Shown in pieces: positions 16,190 to 25,005 of a stretch of DNA of 59,608 nucleotides. Position 1 is the stretch's first letter. Each line of letters opens with the position of its first letter. The stretch is from Streptomyces cavernicola. GTDB taxonomy: Bacteria; Actinomycetota; Actinomycetes; Streptomycetales; Streptomycetaceae. A program made the translations under genes and the position numbers. The notes below the pieces were generated by a model. The model searched no databases, was not told the origin of the DNA, and worked only from the letters and a program-made list of their open reading frames with translations. The stretch lies in assembly GCF_029968035.1 (NCBI RefSeq), contig NZ_JASCIQ010000047.1, positions 1-59,608 on the forward strand, given 5' to 3'.

Positions 16190-16608
16190 CACACTTCACC
16201 TGCCTCGCGCTTGACGATCCTGCACTTCATCGGCAGCTTGTGCGCCGCACGAGTCAGCGCCTCGCGCGCGATCTTCTCGTTGGGGTACGACAGCTCGAAC
16301 ATCACGCGTCCGGGCTTGACGTTGGCGATCCACCACTCCGGCGAACCCTTACCGGAACCCATGCGGGTCTCGGCGGGCTTCTTGGTGAGGGGGCGGTCCG
16401 GGTAGATGTTGATCCAGACCTTGCCGCCACGCTTGATGTGACGCGTCATGGCGATACGAGCGGCCTCGATCTGACGGTTCGTCACGTACGCCGGGGTGAG
16501 CGCCTGGATGCCGTACTCGCCGAACGCAACCTGCGTGCCACCCTTGGACATACCGCTGCGCTTCGGGTGGTGCTGCTTGCGGTGCTTGACCCTACGGGGG
16601 ATCAGCAT
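16189..16608 (-). CDS. rplP: 50S ribosomal protein L16
   Basis: 50S protein at the A-site tRNA elbow and peptidyl transferase centre. 139 aa: MLIPRRVKHRKQHHPKRSGM, AFGEYGIQALTPAYVTNRQI, KPAETRMGSGKGSPEWWIA and KLPMKCRIVKR. It lies 5 nt after rpsC and overlaps rpmC by one base. Confidence 0.98.
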   Translation of the reverse strand: MLIPRRVKHRKQHHPKRSGMSKGGTQVAFGEYGIQALTPAYVTNRQIEAARIAMTRHIKRGGKVWINIYPDRPLTKKPAETRMGSGKGSPEWWIANVKPGRVMFELSYPNEKIAREALTRAAHKLPMKCRIVKREAGEV

Positions 16609-16613
16609 TTCGG

Positions 16614-17456
16614 TCAGGCCTCCGTTCCGGTGCTCTCAGCAGCCGGAGCGGCAGCGGCGGGAGCGTCGGCCTTGGGGGCCTCGGCGGCCGGAGCCTGCTG
16701 CTGCTGCGGCTTGCGACCGCGACCGCCACGCTCGCCACCGCGGCCACCACGGGCCGGGCGGTCGGAGCCGCCACCGCGAGCCGGGCGGTTACCCGCACGG
16801 GCGGCAGCGTTCTCGGCGCGGACCTCGGCGATGTTCTTGACGTCGCCCTTGTAGATCCAGACCTTCACGCCGATGCGGCCGAAGGTCGTCTTGGCCTCGA
16901 AGAAGCCGTAGTCGACGTTCGCGCGGAGCGTGTGCAGGGGCACGCGGCCCTCGCGGTAGAACTCCGAGCGCGACATCTCGGCGCCGCCGAGACGTCCGCC
17001 GCACTGGATCTTGATGCCCTTGGCACCCGCCTTCATGGCCGACTGCATGCTCTTACGCATGGCGCGACGGAAGGAGACGCGGGAGGACAGCTGCTCGGCA
17101 ACGGCCTGGGCAACCAGCTGAGCGTCCGTCTCGGGGTTCTTGACCTCGAGGATGTTCAGCTGGACCTGCTTGCCGGTGAGCTTCTCGAGGTCACCGCGGA
17201 TGCGGTCGGCCTCGGCGCCACGGCGGCCGATGACGATGCCCGGACGGGCGGTGTGGATGTCCACGCGGACACGGTCACGGGTGCGCTCGATCTCAACCTT
17301 CGAGATGCCGGCGCGCTCCATGCCGGACGTCATCATCCGACGGATGGCGACGTCTTCCTTGACGTAGTCCTTGTACAGCTTGTCGGCGTACCAACGCGAC
17401 TTGAAGTCGGTCGTGACACCGAGCCGGAACCCGTGCGGGTTTACCTTCTGGCCCAT
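16614..17456 (-). CDS. rpsC: 30S ribosomal protein S3
   Basis: mRNA-entry-tunnel protein. 280 aa. The N-terminal KH domain holds GIVIGRRGAEADRIRGDLEK, and the C-terminal domain has GIKIQCGGRLGGAEMSR and RVPLHTLRANVDYGF. About 65 C-terminal residues form a Gly/Arg then Ala/Pro/Gln-rich tail (including QQQQ), longer than in E. coli and typical of Streptomyces. It overlaps the rplV stop by one base. Confidence 0.98.
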   Translation of the reverse strand: MGQKVNPHGFRLGVTTDFKSRWYADKLYKDYVKEDVAIRRMMTSGMERAGISKVEIERTRDRVRVDIHTARPGIVIGRRGAEADRIRGDLEKLTGKQVQLNILEVKNPETDAQLVAQAVAEQLSSRVSFRRAMRKSMQSAMKAGAKGIKIQCGGRLGGAEMSRSEFYREGRVPLHTLRANVDYGFFEAKTTFGRIGVKVWIYKGDVKNIAEVRAENAAARAGNRPARGGGSDRPARGGRGGERGGRGRKPQQQQAPAAEAPKADAPAAAAPAAESTGTEA

Positions 17457-17803
17457 TACCGGGTTCCTTCCTTGCTGCTGACGACCACGGTGATGTGGCT
17501 GGTCCGCTTGCGGATCCGGTAGGCACGGCCCTGGGCGCGCGGACGGAACCGCTTCAGGGTCGGGCCCTCGTCGACGTACGCCTCGCTGATGAACAGCGAG
17601 GAGGCGTCCGTGTGGTCGTAGTTGTGCGCGGCGTTGGCAATGGCGCTGTCAAGCACCTTGCCGACCGGCACAGACGCGGCCTGCGGGGCGAAACGCAGGA
17701 CGGCCTGGGCCTCCGTGGCATCCATGCCACGGATGAGGTCCACCACACGGCGGGCCTTCATGGGCGTGACGCGGATGTACCGCGCCTGGGCCCTGGCTTC
17801 CAT
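17456..17803 (-). CDS. rplV: 50S ribosomal protein L22
   Basis: Its extended loop lines the exit tunnel near macrolide sites. 115 aa from ATG 17803 (MEARAQARYIRVTPMKARRV), with the loop region PTLKRFRPRAQGRAYRIRKR intact. GAAGGG lies 6 nt before this ATG; the extension to 17839 is rejected. It follows rpsS by 44 nt. Confidence 0.97.
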   Translation of the reverse strand: MEARAQARYIRVTPMKARRVVDLIRGMDATEAQAVLRFAPQAASVPVGKVLDSAIANAAHNYDHTDASSLFISEAYVDEGPTLKRFRPRAQGRAYRIRKRTSHITVVVSSKEGTR

Positions 17804-17847
17804 GGTTGTCCCTTCGGTGTTCTTCATCAGTCTTTGCACCCGCCTCG

Positions 17848-18129
17848 TCAGCGACGCTTCGACTTGCGGTCGTCCTTGACGTGGCCGCGGAAGGTGCGGG
17901 TCGGCGCAAACTCGCCGAGCTTGTGGCCGACCATCGACTCGGTGACGAACACCGGGATGTGGGTCTTGCCGTTGTGCACCGCGATGGTGTGGCCCAGCAT
18001 CGCCGGGATGATCATCGAGCGACGGGACCAGGTCTTGATGACGTTCTTGGTGCCGGCTTCGTTCTGTACGTCCACCTTCTTGATCAGGTGGTCGTCGACG
18101 AAGGGCCCCTTCTTCAGGCTACGAGGCAT
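17848..18129 (-). CDS. rpsS: 30S ribosomal protein S19
   Basis: 30S head protein partnering S13. 93 aa: MPRSLKKGPFVDDHLIKKVD, then RRSMIIPAMLGHTIAVHNGK and the C-terminal GEFAPTRTFRGHVKDDRKSK. Conserved order rplB-rpsS-rplV, with 12 nt to rplB. Confidence 0.98.
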   Translation of the reverse strand: MPRSLKKGPFVDDHLIKKVDVQNEAGTKNVIKTWSRRSMIIPAMLGHTIAVHNGKTHIPVFVTESMVGHKLGEFAPTRTFRGHVKDDRKSKRR

Positions 18130-18141
18130 CTCAACCCGTCC

Positions 18142-18978
18142 TTAGCGCTTCTTGTTCGTCTTGCGGCGGCGGACGATGTACTTGTTCGACGCCTTCTTGG
18201 GCGAACGAGTACGGCCTTCCTTCTTGCCCCAGGGCGAGACCGGGTGGCGACCACCGGAGGTCTTGCCCTCACCACCACCGTGCGGGTGGTCAACCGGGTT
18301 CATCACGACACCACGAACGGTGGGTCGGACGCCCAGCCAGCGCTTGCGGCCGGCCTTACCCCAGTTGATGTTCGACTGCTCGGCGTTGCCGACCTCGCCG
18401 ATGGTGGCGCGGCAGCGGACGTCGACCAGACGGATCTCTCCGGACGGCATGCGGAGGTGGGCCATCGAGCCCTCCTTCGCAAGCAGCTGCACGGAGGCAC
18501 CCGCGGAGCGGGCGAACTTCGCGCCACCACCGGGACGGAGCTCGATCGCGTGGATCGTGGTACCGACCGGGATGTTGCGGAGCGCCAGGTTGTTGCCGGG
18601 CTTGATGTCGGCGCCGGGGCCGTTCTCGATCCGGTCGCCCTGGTTCAGGCCACGCGGAGCGATGATGTAGCGCTTCTCGCCGTCTGCGTAGTGCAGCAGC
18701 GCGATGCGCGCGGTGCGGTTGGGGTCGTACTCGATGTGCGCGACCTTCGCCGGCACGCCGTCCTTGTCGTGACGACGGAAGTCGATCACTCGGTAGGCGC
18801 GCTTGTGGCCACCGCCCTGGTGGCGGACGGTCACACGACCGGAATTGTTACGGCCGCCCTTGCTGTGCAGGGGGCGGACCAGCGACTTCTCCGGCGTGGA
18901 CCGCGTGATCTCGACGAAGTCGGCTACGGAGGAGCCACGACGGCCCGGCGTAGTCGGCTTGTACTTGCGGATTCCCAT
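18142..18978 (-). CDS. rplB: 50S ribosomal protein L2
   Basis: Primary 23S rRNA-binding protein needed for subunit association. 278 aa. MGIRKYKPTTPGRRGSSVAD, the OB-fold RVIDFRRHDKDGVPAKVAHI, and the C-terminal loop NPVDHPHGGGEGKTSGGRHP, whose histidine (VDHPHGGG) is highly conserved. It ends KTNKKR. It follows rplW by 38 nt. Confidence 0.99.
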   Translation of the reverse strand: MGIRKYKPTTPGRRGSSVADFVEITRSTPEKSLVRPLHSKGGRNNSGRVTVRHQGGGHKRAYRVIDFRRHDKDGVPAKVAHIEYDPNRTARIALLHYADGEKRYIIAPRGLNQGDRIENGPGADIKPGNNLALRNIPVGTTIHAIELRPGGGAKFARSAGASVQLLAKEGSMAHLRMPSGEIRLVDVRCRATIGEVGNAEQSNINWGKAGRKRWLGVRPTVRGVVMNPVDHPHGGGEGKTSGGRHPVSPWGKKEGRTRSPKKASNKYIVRRRKTNKKR

Positions 18979-19016
18979 TTCTCAGTCCTCGTCCGATATC
19001 GGACCAGGGCGCTCCG

Positions 19017-19337
19017 TTAGGAGGCCTGGCCGAAGATGTCGATACGGTCGCCCTCGGCGAGGGTCACGATGGCGCGCTTGGTGTTGGCGCGCTTGCCGAA
19101 ACCGGTGCGGGTGCGCTTGCGCTTGCCCTGGCGGTTGATCGTGTTGACCCCGGTGACCTTGACCGAGAAGACCGCCTCGACGGCCTGCTTGATCTGGGTC
19201 TTGTTGGCGCCGGGCGCGACGATGAACGTGTACTTGTTCTCGTCGAGCAGGGCGTAGCTCTTCTCCGAAACAACCGGCTTGACGAGAACGTCGCGCGGGT
19301 CGGTGAAGGTCTTGCTGGTGACGGTGGCCTCAGACAT
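19017..19337 (-). CDS. rplW: 50S ribosomal protein L23
   Basis: Exit-tunnel rim protein and docking site for trigger factor and SRP. 106 aa: DPRDVLVKPVVSEKSYALLD, KYTFIVAPGANKTQIKQAVE and VNTINRQGKRKRTRTGFGKR. The start overlaps the rplD stop by one base. Confidence 0.98.
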   Translation of the reverse strand: MSEATVTSKTFTDPRDVLVKPVVSEKSYALLDENKYTFIVAPGANKTQIKQAVEAVFSVKVTGVNTINRQGKRKRTRTGFGKRANTKRAIVTLAEGDRIDIFGQAS

Positions 19338-19987
19338 CAGGCCTCGCTCCCTTCGGTCTCAGCGGCCTTGGGGCCAGCGACGAAGGAGTCGAAGGCGGCC
19401 TTGGTGAAGACCACGTCGTCCGAGACGAGCACGTCGTACGTGTTCAGCTGGCCCGGCTCCAGGATGTGCACCTGGGGCAGGTTGCGGGCGGACAGCAGGG
19501 CCTTCTCGTCCTCGCGGGTGACGACCAGGAGCACGTTCTTGCGCTCGCTGACCTTGCCCAGGAGGGTCTTGGCGGCCTTGGTGGAGACGTCGCCCGCGAC
19601 CACGTCGGACACGACGTGGATGCGGTTGTGACGGGCCCGGTCGGTGAGGGCACCGCGCAGGGCGGCGGCCTTCATCTTCTTCGGGGTCCGCTGCGAGTAG
19701 TCACGCGGCACGGGGCCGTGGACAACGCCACCGCCGGCGAACTGCGGCGCACGGGTCGAACCCTGGCGCGCGCGGCCGGTGCCCTTCTGGCGGTACGGCT
19801 TGCGGCCACCGCCGCGGACCTCGCCGCGAGTCTTGGTCTTGTGCGTGCCCTGGCGGGCAGCGGCCAGCTGCGCGACAACAACCTGGTGGATCAGCGGAAC
19901 GCTGACCTTGGCGTCGAAGATCTCCGCGGGGAGCTCGACGGACCCGGCCTTGTCGCCAACCGGCGAAAGGATGTCAATGGTGCTCAT
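19337..19987 (-). CDS. rplD: 50S ribosomal protein L4
   Basis: Its loop, GGGRKPYRQKGTGRARQGS, enters the exit tunnel opposite L22; in E. coli L4 also represses the S10 operon. 216 aa, normal length. It overlaps rplW by one base and follows rplC by 8 nt. Confidence 0.98.
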   Translation of the reverse strand: MSTIDILSPVGDKAGSVELPAEIFDAKVSVPLIHQVVVAQLAAARQGTHKTKTRGEVRGGGRKPYRQKGTGRARQGSTRAPQFAGGGVVHGPVPRDYSQRTPKKMKAAALRGALTDRARHNRIHVVSDVVAGDVSTKAAKTLLGKVSERKNVLLVVTREDEKALLSARNLPQVHILEPGQLNTYDVLVSDDVVFTKAAFDSFVAGPKAAETEGSEA

Positions 19988-19995
19988 CGGTTACC

Positions 19996-20640
19996 TCAGG
20001 CCCCCTTGGCCGCGGTACGGACCAGGACGAGGCCGCCGTTCGGACCAGGAACCGCGCCCTTGATGAGCAGCAGGCCCTTCTCCGCGTCAACGGCGTGGAC
20101 GGTCAGGTTCTGGGTGGTGACCCGCTCGTTGCCCATGCGACCGGCCATCCGCATGCCCTTGAAGACACGACCGGGGGTGGCGCAGCCACCGATGGAACCG
20201 GGCATACGGTGCACACGGTGGGCACCGTGGGAAGACTTGCCGCCCTTGAAGTTGTGACGCTTCATGACACCGGCGAAGCCCTTGCCCTTGGTCTTGCCCG
20301 TGACGTCAACCTTGACGCCGGACTCGAAGACCTCGGCAGTGATCTCCTGGCCGAGCGTGTACTCGCTGGCGTCGGAGGTACGGAGCTCCACCAGGTGGCG
20401 GCGCGGGGTCACGTCGGCCTTGGCGAAGTGGCCCTTGAGGGGCTTGTTCACCTTGCGAGGGTCGATCTCGCCGAAGGCGATCTGGACCGACTCGTAGCCG
20501 TCGGTGTCGTTCGTACGGACCTGGGTCACGACGTTCGGGCCGGCCTTGACGACGGTGACGGGGACAACGCGGTTGTTGTCGTCCCACACCTGAGTCATGC
20601 CGAGCTTCTCGCCCAGGATGCCCTTGATCTGCTTAGCCAT
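19996..20640 (-). CDS. rplC: 50S ribosomal protein L3
   Basis: Assembly-initiator protein reaching the peptidyl transferase centre. 214 aa: MAKQIKGILGEKLGMTQVWD, GFAGVMKRHNFKGGKSSHGA, then HRMPGSIGGCATPGRVFKGM, where the conserved Gln-bearing loop region lies. It follows rpsJ by 18 nt. Confidence 0.98.
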   Translation of the reverse strand: MAKQIKGILGEKLGMTQVWDDNNRVVPVTVVKAGPNVVTQVRTNDTDGYESVQIAFGEIDPRKVNKPLKGHFAKADVTPRRHLVELRTSDASEYTLGQEITAEVFESGVKVDVTGKTKGKGFAGVMKRHNFKGGKSSHGAHRVHRMPGSIGGCATPGRVFKGMRMAGRMGNERVTTQNLTVHAVDAEKGLLLIKGAVPGPNGGLVLVRTAAKGA

Positions 20641-20658
20641 CTCTCAGATCACCGGCCC

Positions 20659-20967
20659 TCAGAGCTTGATCTCGATGTCGACACCGGCCGGGAGGTCGAG
20701 TCGCATCAGGGAGTCAACGGTCTTCGGCGTCGGGTCGAGGATGTCGATCAGGCGCTTGTGCGTGCGCATCTCGAAGTGCTCGCGCGAGTCCTTGTACTTG
20801 TGCGGCGACTTGATGACGCAGTACACGTTCTTCTCGGTAGGCAGCGGCACCGGGCCCGCGACCGACGCACCAGTACGCGTCACCGTCTCGACGATCTTCT
20901 TCGCCGAGGAGTCGATGACCTCGTGGTCGTAGGCCTTGAGCCGGATGCGGATCTTCTGTCCCGCCAT
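20659..20967 (-). CDS. rpsJ: 30S ribosomal protein S10
   Basis: 30S head protein; in E. coli it doubles as NusE with NusB in antitermination. 102 aa: MAGQKIRIRLKAYDHEVIDS, TGASVAGPVPLPTEKNVYCV and RTHKRLIDILDPTPKTVDSL. First gene of the S10 cluster, behind a leader of nearly 380 nt from a consensus-like promoter. Confidence 0.98.
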   Translation of the reverse strand: MAGQKIRIRLKAYDHEVIDSSAKKIVETVTRTGASVAGPVPLPTEKNVYCVIKSPHKYKDSREHFEMRTHKRLIDILDPTPKTVDSLMRLDLPAGVDIEIKL

Positions 20968-21349
20968 GGCTACTTAGTAGTCCTTTGTCTCGAAACGCTC
21001 TGGCTCCTGGGGGCCCTGTTTCACACTTCCTCCGACCCACGCGGTCGGGCGTGTCGCGGTCCCGCTGACAGAGATATCCGTACGGATTTCCCTGCTACAG
21101 GAACCGCGGCCCAAGGCCGCAAGAGCTGGGGGAAGAAACCCACCAGGTGCCTGGCTGGGGTCCCGCGCTGAGCTTCCCGGAAGATTCCCGTACGTCCGTC
21201 CCAGCGCTGCCTCGAGGGCAGTTGGGGCGACGAGTACTGTGGGACTCGCTTCCGGTCCTCCCGGCGGGAGGCGCACAGCATCGGCACTCAACCGAGCAAC
21301 CTGGACAGTGTGCCATATGGGTCGCACCGGACGCCAATCGGGGCCCGGA
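20968..21349 (-). promoter_or_regulatory. rpsJ (S10 operon) 5' leader with conserved element
   Basis: About 380 nt without a gene between the rpsJ promoter and its ATG. At 21032-21069 it holds a segment almost identical to one in the rpsL leader (25902-25938). In the RNA, CCGACC and GGTCGG can form a 6-bp hairpin, or CACGC and GCGTG can pair instead; the two overlap and are mutually exclusive. This looks like a regulatory leader, but its effector is unknown. Confidence 0.6.
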
Positions 21350-21377
21350 AGCGTACCCCTCGAAGAGGTCTTGTCAA
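21350..21377 (-). promoter_or_regulatory. rpsJ (S10 operon) promoter
   Basis: Minus-strand -35 TTGACA (21377-21372), 16-nt spacer, -10 TACGCT (21355-21350). A near-perfect match to the vegetative sigma (HrdB-type) consensus, with the same -10 as the rpsL promoter. Confidence 0.75.
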
Positions 21378-21412
21378 ACCCGGCTCCCCACCGAACAGTT
21401 GAGAAAACGGCC

Positions 21413-21447
21413 GAAGCCCCCGTACGCAACTCGCGTACGGGGGCTTC
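21413..21447 (-). terminator. intrinsic terminator after tuf
   Basis: Perfect 15-bp stem GAAGCCCCCGTACGC / GCGTACGGGGGCTTC with loop AACTC, 45 nt past the tuf stop. It closes the str operon and lies just upstream of the rpsJ promoter. Confidence 0.9.
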
Positions 21448-21492
21448 GACTTGAGCTGTAGCTCGAAGGAGCTACCAGGTCAGAGCGTCAAA

Positions 21493-22686
21493 TTACTTGA
21501 CGATCTTGGTGACCTGGCCGGCGCCGACGGTCCGGCCACCCTCACGGATGGCGAACTTGAGGCCCTCCTCCATGGCGACGGGCTGGATGAGCTCCACCTT
21601 CATCTCGGTGTTGTCACCCGGCATGACCATCTCGGTGCCCTCGGGGAGGGTCACGACGCCGGTCACGTCCGTCGTACGGAAGTAGAACTGCGGGCGGTAG
21701 TTGTTGAAGAAGGGGGTGTGACGGCCACCCTCGTCCTTCGACAGGATGTACGCCTGGGCCTCGAACTCGGTGTGCGGGGTGACCGAGCCCGGCTTGATGA
21801 TGACCTGGCCGCGCTCGACGTCCTCGCGCTTGATGCCGCGGAGGAGCAGACCGACGTTCTCACCGGCCTGGCCCTCGTCGAGGAGCTTCCGGAACATCTC
21901 GATGCCGGTGACCGTGGTGGTGGTCTTCTCGGTCTTGATGCCGATGATGTCGACGGTCTCGTTGACCTTGAGGACACCACGCTCGATACGACCGGTGACG
22001 ACGGTGCCACGACCGGTGATCGTGAAGACGTCCTCGATCGGCATGAGGAACGGCTTGTCGACGTCGCGCTCCGGCTCCGGGATGGCGGTGTCGACGGCGT
22101 TCATGAGCTCGAGGACGGAGTTGCCCCACTCCTTGTCGCCCTCGAGGGCCTTCAGAGCCGAGACCTTGACGACCGGAACGTCGTCGCCCGGGAACTCGTA
22201 CTCGGAGAGGAGCTCACGGACCTCGAGCTCGACGAGCTCCAGGATCTCCTCGTCGTCCACCATGTCGGCCTTGTTCAGGGCGACGACGATGTACGGAACG
22301 CCGACCTGGCGGGCCAGGAGCACGTGCTCCTTGGTCTGCGGCATCGGGCCGTCGGTGGCGGCGACCACGAGGATGGCGCCGTCCATCTGCGCGGCACCCG
22401 TGATCATGTTCTTGATGTAGTCCGCGTGACCCGGGCAGTCGACGTGGGCGTAGTGACGCGCCTCGGTCTGGTACTCGACGTGCGCGATGGAGATGGTGAT
22501 ACCGCGCTGGCGCTCCTCAGGAGCCTTGTCGATCTGGTCGAAGGCCGAGGCCTCGTTCAGGTCCGGGTACGCGTCGTGCAGCACCTTGGTAATGGCGGCC
22601 GTGAGGGTCGTCTTACCGTGGTCAATGTGACCGATGGTGCCGATGTTGACGTGCGGCTTAGTCCGCTCGAACTTCGCCTTCGCCAC
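21493..22686 (-). CDS. tuf: elongation factor Tu
   Basis: Delivers aminoacyl-tRNA to the ribosome as a GTP complex. 397 aa. G1 GHIDHGKTTL, effector RGITISIAHVEY, G3 DCPGHADY, G4 NKADM; beta-barrel domains 2 and 3 follow, ending GAGQVTKIVK. GTG start with AGGAGG 6 nt upstream. This is the str-operon copy (tuf1 in multi-copy Streptomyces). A hairpin and a TAGGCT -10-like hexamer in the 153-nt fusA-tuf gap suggest it also has its own promoter. Confidence 0.99.
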   Translation of the reverse strand: MAKAKFERTKPHVNIGTIGHIDHGKTTLTAAITKVLHDAYPDLNEASAFDQIDKAPEERQRGITISIAHVEYQTEARHYAHVDCPGHADYIKNMITGAAQMDGAILVVAATDGPMPQTKEHVLLARQVGVPYIVVALNKADMVDDEEILELVELEVRELLSEYEFPGDDVPVVKVSALKALEGDKEWGNSVLELMNAVDTAIPEPERDVDKPFLMPIEDVFTITGRGTVVTGRIERGVLKVNETVDIIGIKTEKTTTTVTGIEMFRKLLDEGQAGENVGLLLRGIKREDVERGQVIIKPGSVTPHTEFEAQAYILSKDEGGRHTPFFNNYRPQFYFRTTDVTGVVTLPEGTEMVMPGDNTEMKVELIQPVAMEEGLKFAIREGGRTVGAGQVTKIVK

Positions 22687-22762
22687 TGGGTCCTCCTGTG
22701 GAGTGGTTCTGGTACGCCTTACTCATCGGCGCCAGGTGATCTTTGCTGGGATGCCGGGGCCC

Positions 22763-22797
22763 GGGGCACTCCGTCACGGAATCGGACGGAATGCCCC
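22763..22797 (-). terminator. hairpin between fusA and tuf
   Basis: Arms GGGGCACTCCGT and ACGGAATGCCCC, 12 bp with one wobble. It is probably a partial terminator that lowers readthrough from fusA. Confidence 0.5.
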
Positions 22798-22814
22798 AGC
22801 AGGCTCCGGTGACA

Positions 22815-22843
22815 AGCCTAAAGCGTGAACTCGGGTGAGTTAC
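22815..22843 (-). promoter_or_regulatory. possible tuf promoter
   Basis: TAGGCT (22820-22815) matches the Streptomyces -10 consensus. The -35 position overlaps the fusA stop and is poor (GTAACT-like). A tuf1 promoter in the fus-tuf1 gap is established in other Streptomyces; this is my best placement for it here. Confidence 0.35.
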
Positions 22844-24966
22844 TCGCCCTTGGCCTTCGCGATGATCTCCTCGGCGACGTTCCGGGGAACCTCGGCGTAG
22901 GAGTCGAACTGCATCGAGTAGCTTGCGCGACCCGAGGTCTTGCTGCGGAGGTCGCCGACGTAGCCGAACATCTCCGAGAGCGGCACGAGGCCCTTCACGA
23001 CGCGGGCGCCGGCGCGCTCCTCCATGGCCTGGATGTTGCCACGGCGGGAGTTGATGTCGCCGATGACCTCGCCCATGTAGTCCTCGGGCGTGGTGACCTC
23101 GACGGCCATCATCGGCTCGAGCAGCACGGGGCTGGCCTTGCGCGCGGCCTCCTTGAACGCCTGCGAACCGGCGATCTTGAAGGCGAGCTCGGAGGAGTCG
23201 ACCTCGTGGTAGGCGCCGTCGATGAGCGTGACGCGAACGCCCGTCATCTCGTAGCCCGCCAGGATGCCGAACTGCATGGCCTCCTGCGCACCCGCGTCCA
23301 CCGAGGGGATGTACTCCTTGGGGATGCGGCCACCGGTGACCTTGTTGACGAACTCGTACGACGAGTCGCCGCCCTCGATGGGCTCGATCGCGATCTGGAC
23401 CTTCGCGAACTGACCGGTACCACCGGTCTGCTTCTTGTGCGTGAAGTCCACGCGCTCGACGGCCTTGCGGATCGTCTCGCGGTACGCGACCTGCGGCTTG
23501 CCGACGTTGGCCTCGACCTTGAACTCCCGCTTCATGCGGTCGACAAGGACGTCGAGGTGGAGCTCGCCCATACCACCGATGATGGTCTGGCCGGTCTCCT
23601 CGTCCGAGTGCACCTGGAAGGAGGGGTCCTCCTCCGCGAGACGCTGGATGGCGACACCCAGCTTCTCCTGGTCACCCTTGGACTTGGGCTCGATGGCGAC
23701 CTGAATGACCGGCGCCGGGAAGTCCATGGACTCCAGGATGACCGGGTTCTTGTCGTCGGACAGCGTCTCACCGGTGGTGGTCTGCTTCAGGCCCATGACG
23801 GCGACGATGTCGCCGGCGCCCACCGAGTCGATCTCCTCACGCTTGTTCGCGTGCATGCGGTAGATCTTGCCGATGCGCTCCTTCTTGCCCTTGACGGAGT
23901 TCAGCACCGCGGTGCCGGCCTCCAGGCGACCCGAGTAGACCCGGATGAAGGTGAGCTTGCCGAGGTGCGGGTCGCTCGCGATCTTGAACGCGAGGGCCGA
24001 CAGCGGCTCGGACTCGGCCGGCTTGCGCTCGATGACCTTCTCCGCGTCCTTGGGGTCGTGGCCCTCGATGGCCTCGACGTCCAGGGGGGAGGGCAGGTAG
24101 CGCACGACGGCGTCGAGCAGGGGCTGAACGCCCTTGTTCTTGAACGCGGTACCGCAGAACACCGGGGTGACGGTGGTGCCGGAGCCCTTGCCGGAGGCGA
24201 TGGTGATGCGACGGATCGCCGCGTACAGCTGCTCCTCGGTGGGCTCGGTGCCCTCGAGGTACAGCTCCATCATCTCTTCGTCGTTCTCGGCGACGGTCTC
24301 GAGGAGCTTGCCGCGCCACTCGTCGGCGGCCTCGGTGTGCGTGGCCGGGATGTCGACGGTGTCGTAGGCCTCGCCCTTGGCGGCCTCGGCCGACCAGACG
24401 TACGCCTTCATGGTGACGAGGTCGACGACGCCCTGGAAGTCGGCCTCTGCACCGATGGGCAGCTGCATGACGATCGGGGTCGCACCCAGGCGGTCGACGA
24501 TCATGTCGACGCAGCGGTGGAACTCGGCACCCGTACGGTCGAGCTTGTTGACGAAGCAGATACGCGGAACGCCGTAGCGGTCCGCCTGACGCCAAACGGT
24601 CTCGGACTGGGGCTCGACGCCGGCCACACCGTCGAACACGGTCACAGCACCGTCGAGAACACGCAGGGAGCGCTCCACCTCAACGGTGAAGTCGACGTGC
24701 CCAGGGGTGTCGATGATGTTGATCGTGTGGTCGACGTTCTCGAGCGGCCAGTGACAGGTGGTGGCAGCGGAGGTGATGGTGATACCACGCTCCTGCTCCT
24801 GCTCCATCCAGTCCATCGTGGCAGCGCCGTCGTGGACCTCACCGATCTTGTACGAGACGCCGGTGTAGAACAGGATCCGCTCGGTGGTGGTCGTCTTGCC
24901 CGCGTCGATGTGGGCCATGATGCCGATGTTGCGCACCTTGGCCAGGTCAAGCGAAGTGGTAGCCAT
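22840..24966 (-). CDS. fusA: elongation factor G
   Basis: Translocase GTPase, 708 aa, five domains. G1 AHIDAGKTTTTERILF, switch II DTPGHVDFTVEVERSLRVLD, G4 NKLDRTGA; the domain IV tip region (PLLDAVVRYLPSPLDV and onward) and the C-terminal REYIPSVDAG-type segment (KEYIPSVDAGAQEAM) are in place. It follows rpsG by 39 nt in the rpsL-rpsG-fusA-tuf order. Confidence 0.99.
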   Translation of the reverse strand: MATTSLDLAKVRNIGIMAHIDAGKTTTTERILFYTGVSYKIGEVHDGAATMDWMEQEQERGITITSAATTCHWPLENVDHTINIIDTPGHVDFTVEVERSLRVLDGAVTVFDGVAGVEPQSETVWRQADRYGVPRICFVNKLDRTGAEFHRCVDMIVDRLGATPIVMQLPIGAEADFQGVVDLVTMKAYVWSAEAAKGEAYDTVDIPATHTEAADEWRGKLLETVAENDEEMMELYLEGTEPTEEQLYAAIRRITIASGKGSGTTVTPVFCGTAFKNKGVQPLLDAVVRYLPSPLDVEAIEGHDPKDAEKVIERKPAESEPLSALAFKIASDPHLGKLTFIRVYSGRLEAGTAVLNSVKGKKERIGKIYRMHANKREEIDSVGAGDIVAVMGLKQTTTGETLSDDKNPVILESMDFPAPVIQVAIEPKSKGDQEKLGVAIQRLAEEDPSFQVHSDEETGQTIIGGMGELHLDVLVDRMKREFKVEANVGKPQVAYRETIRKAVERVDFTHKKQTGGTGQFAKVQIAIEPIEGGDSSYEFVNKVTGGRIPKEYIPSVDAGAQEAMQFGILAGYEMTGVRVTLIDGAYHEVDSSELAFKIAGSQAFKEAARKASPVLLEPMMAVEVTTPEDYMGEVIGDINSRRGNIQAMEERAGARVVKGLVPLSEMFGYVGDLRSKTSGRASYSMQFDSYAEVPRNVAEEIIAKAKGE

Positions 24967-25005
24967 AAGGCTTCAGTCTTCTCTCGGTCTCGATGTGGGT
25001 TGCGA

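Noticed and set aside
21032..21056. H-type pseudoknot in the rpsJ/rpsL leader element
   Set aside because: Both stems could be drawn at once, but there would be no loop nucleotides to cross the grooves. Mutually exclusive hairpins are more likely.
22687..22762. A second small gene between fusA and tuf
   Set aside because: No open frame with a ribosome site; the gap is explained by a hairpin and a possible promoter.
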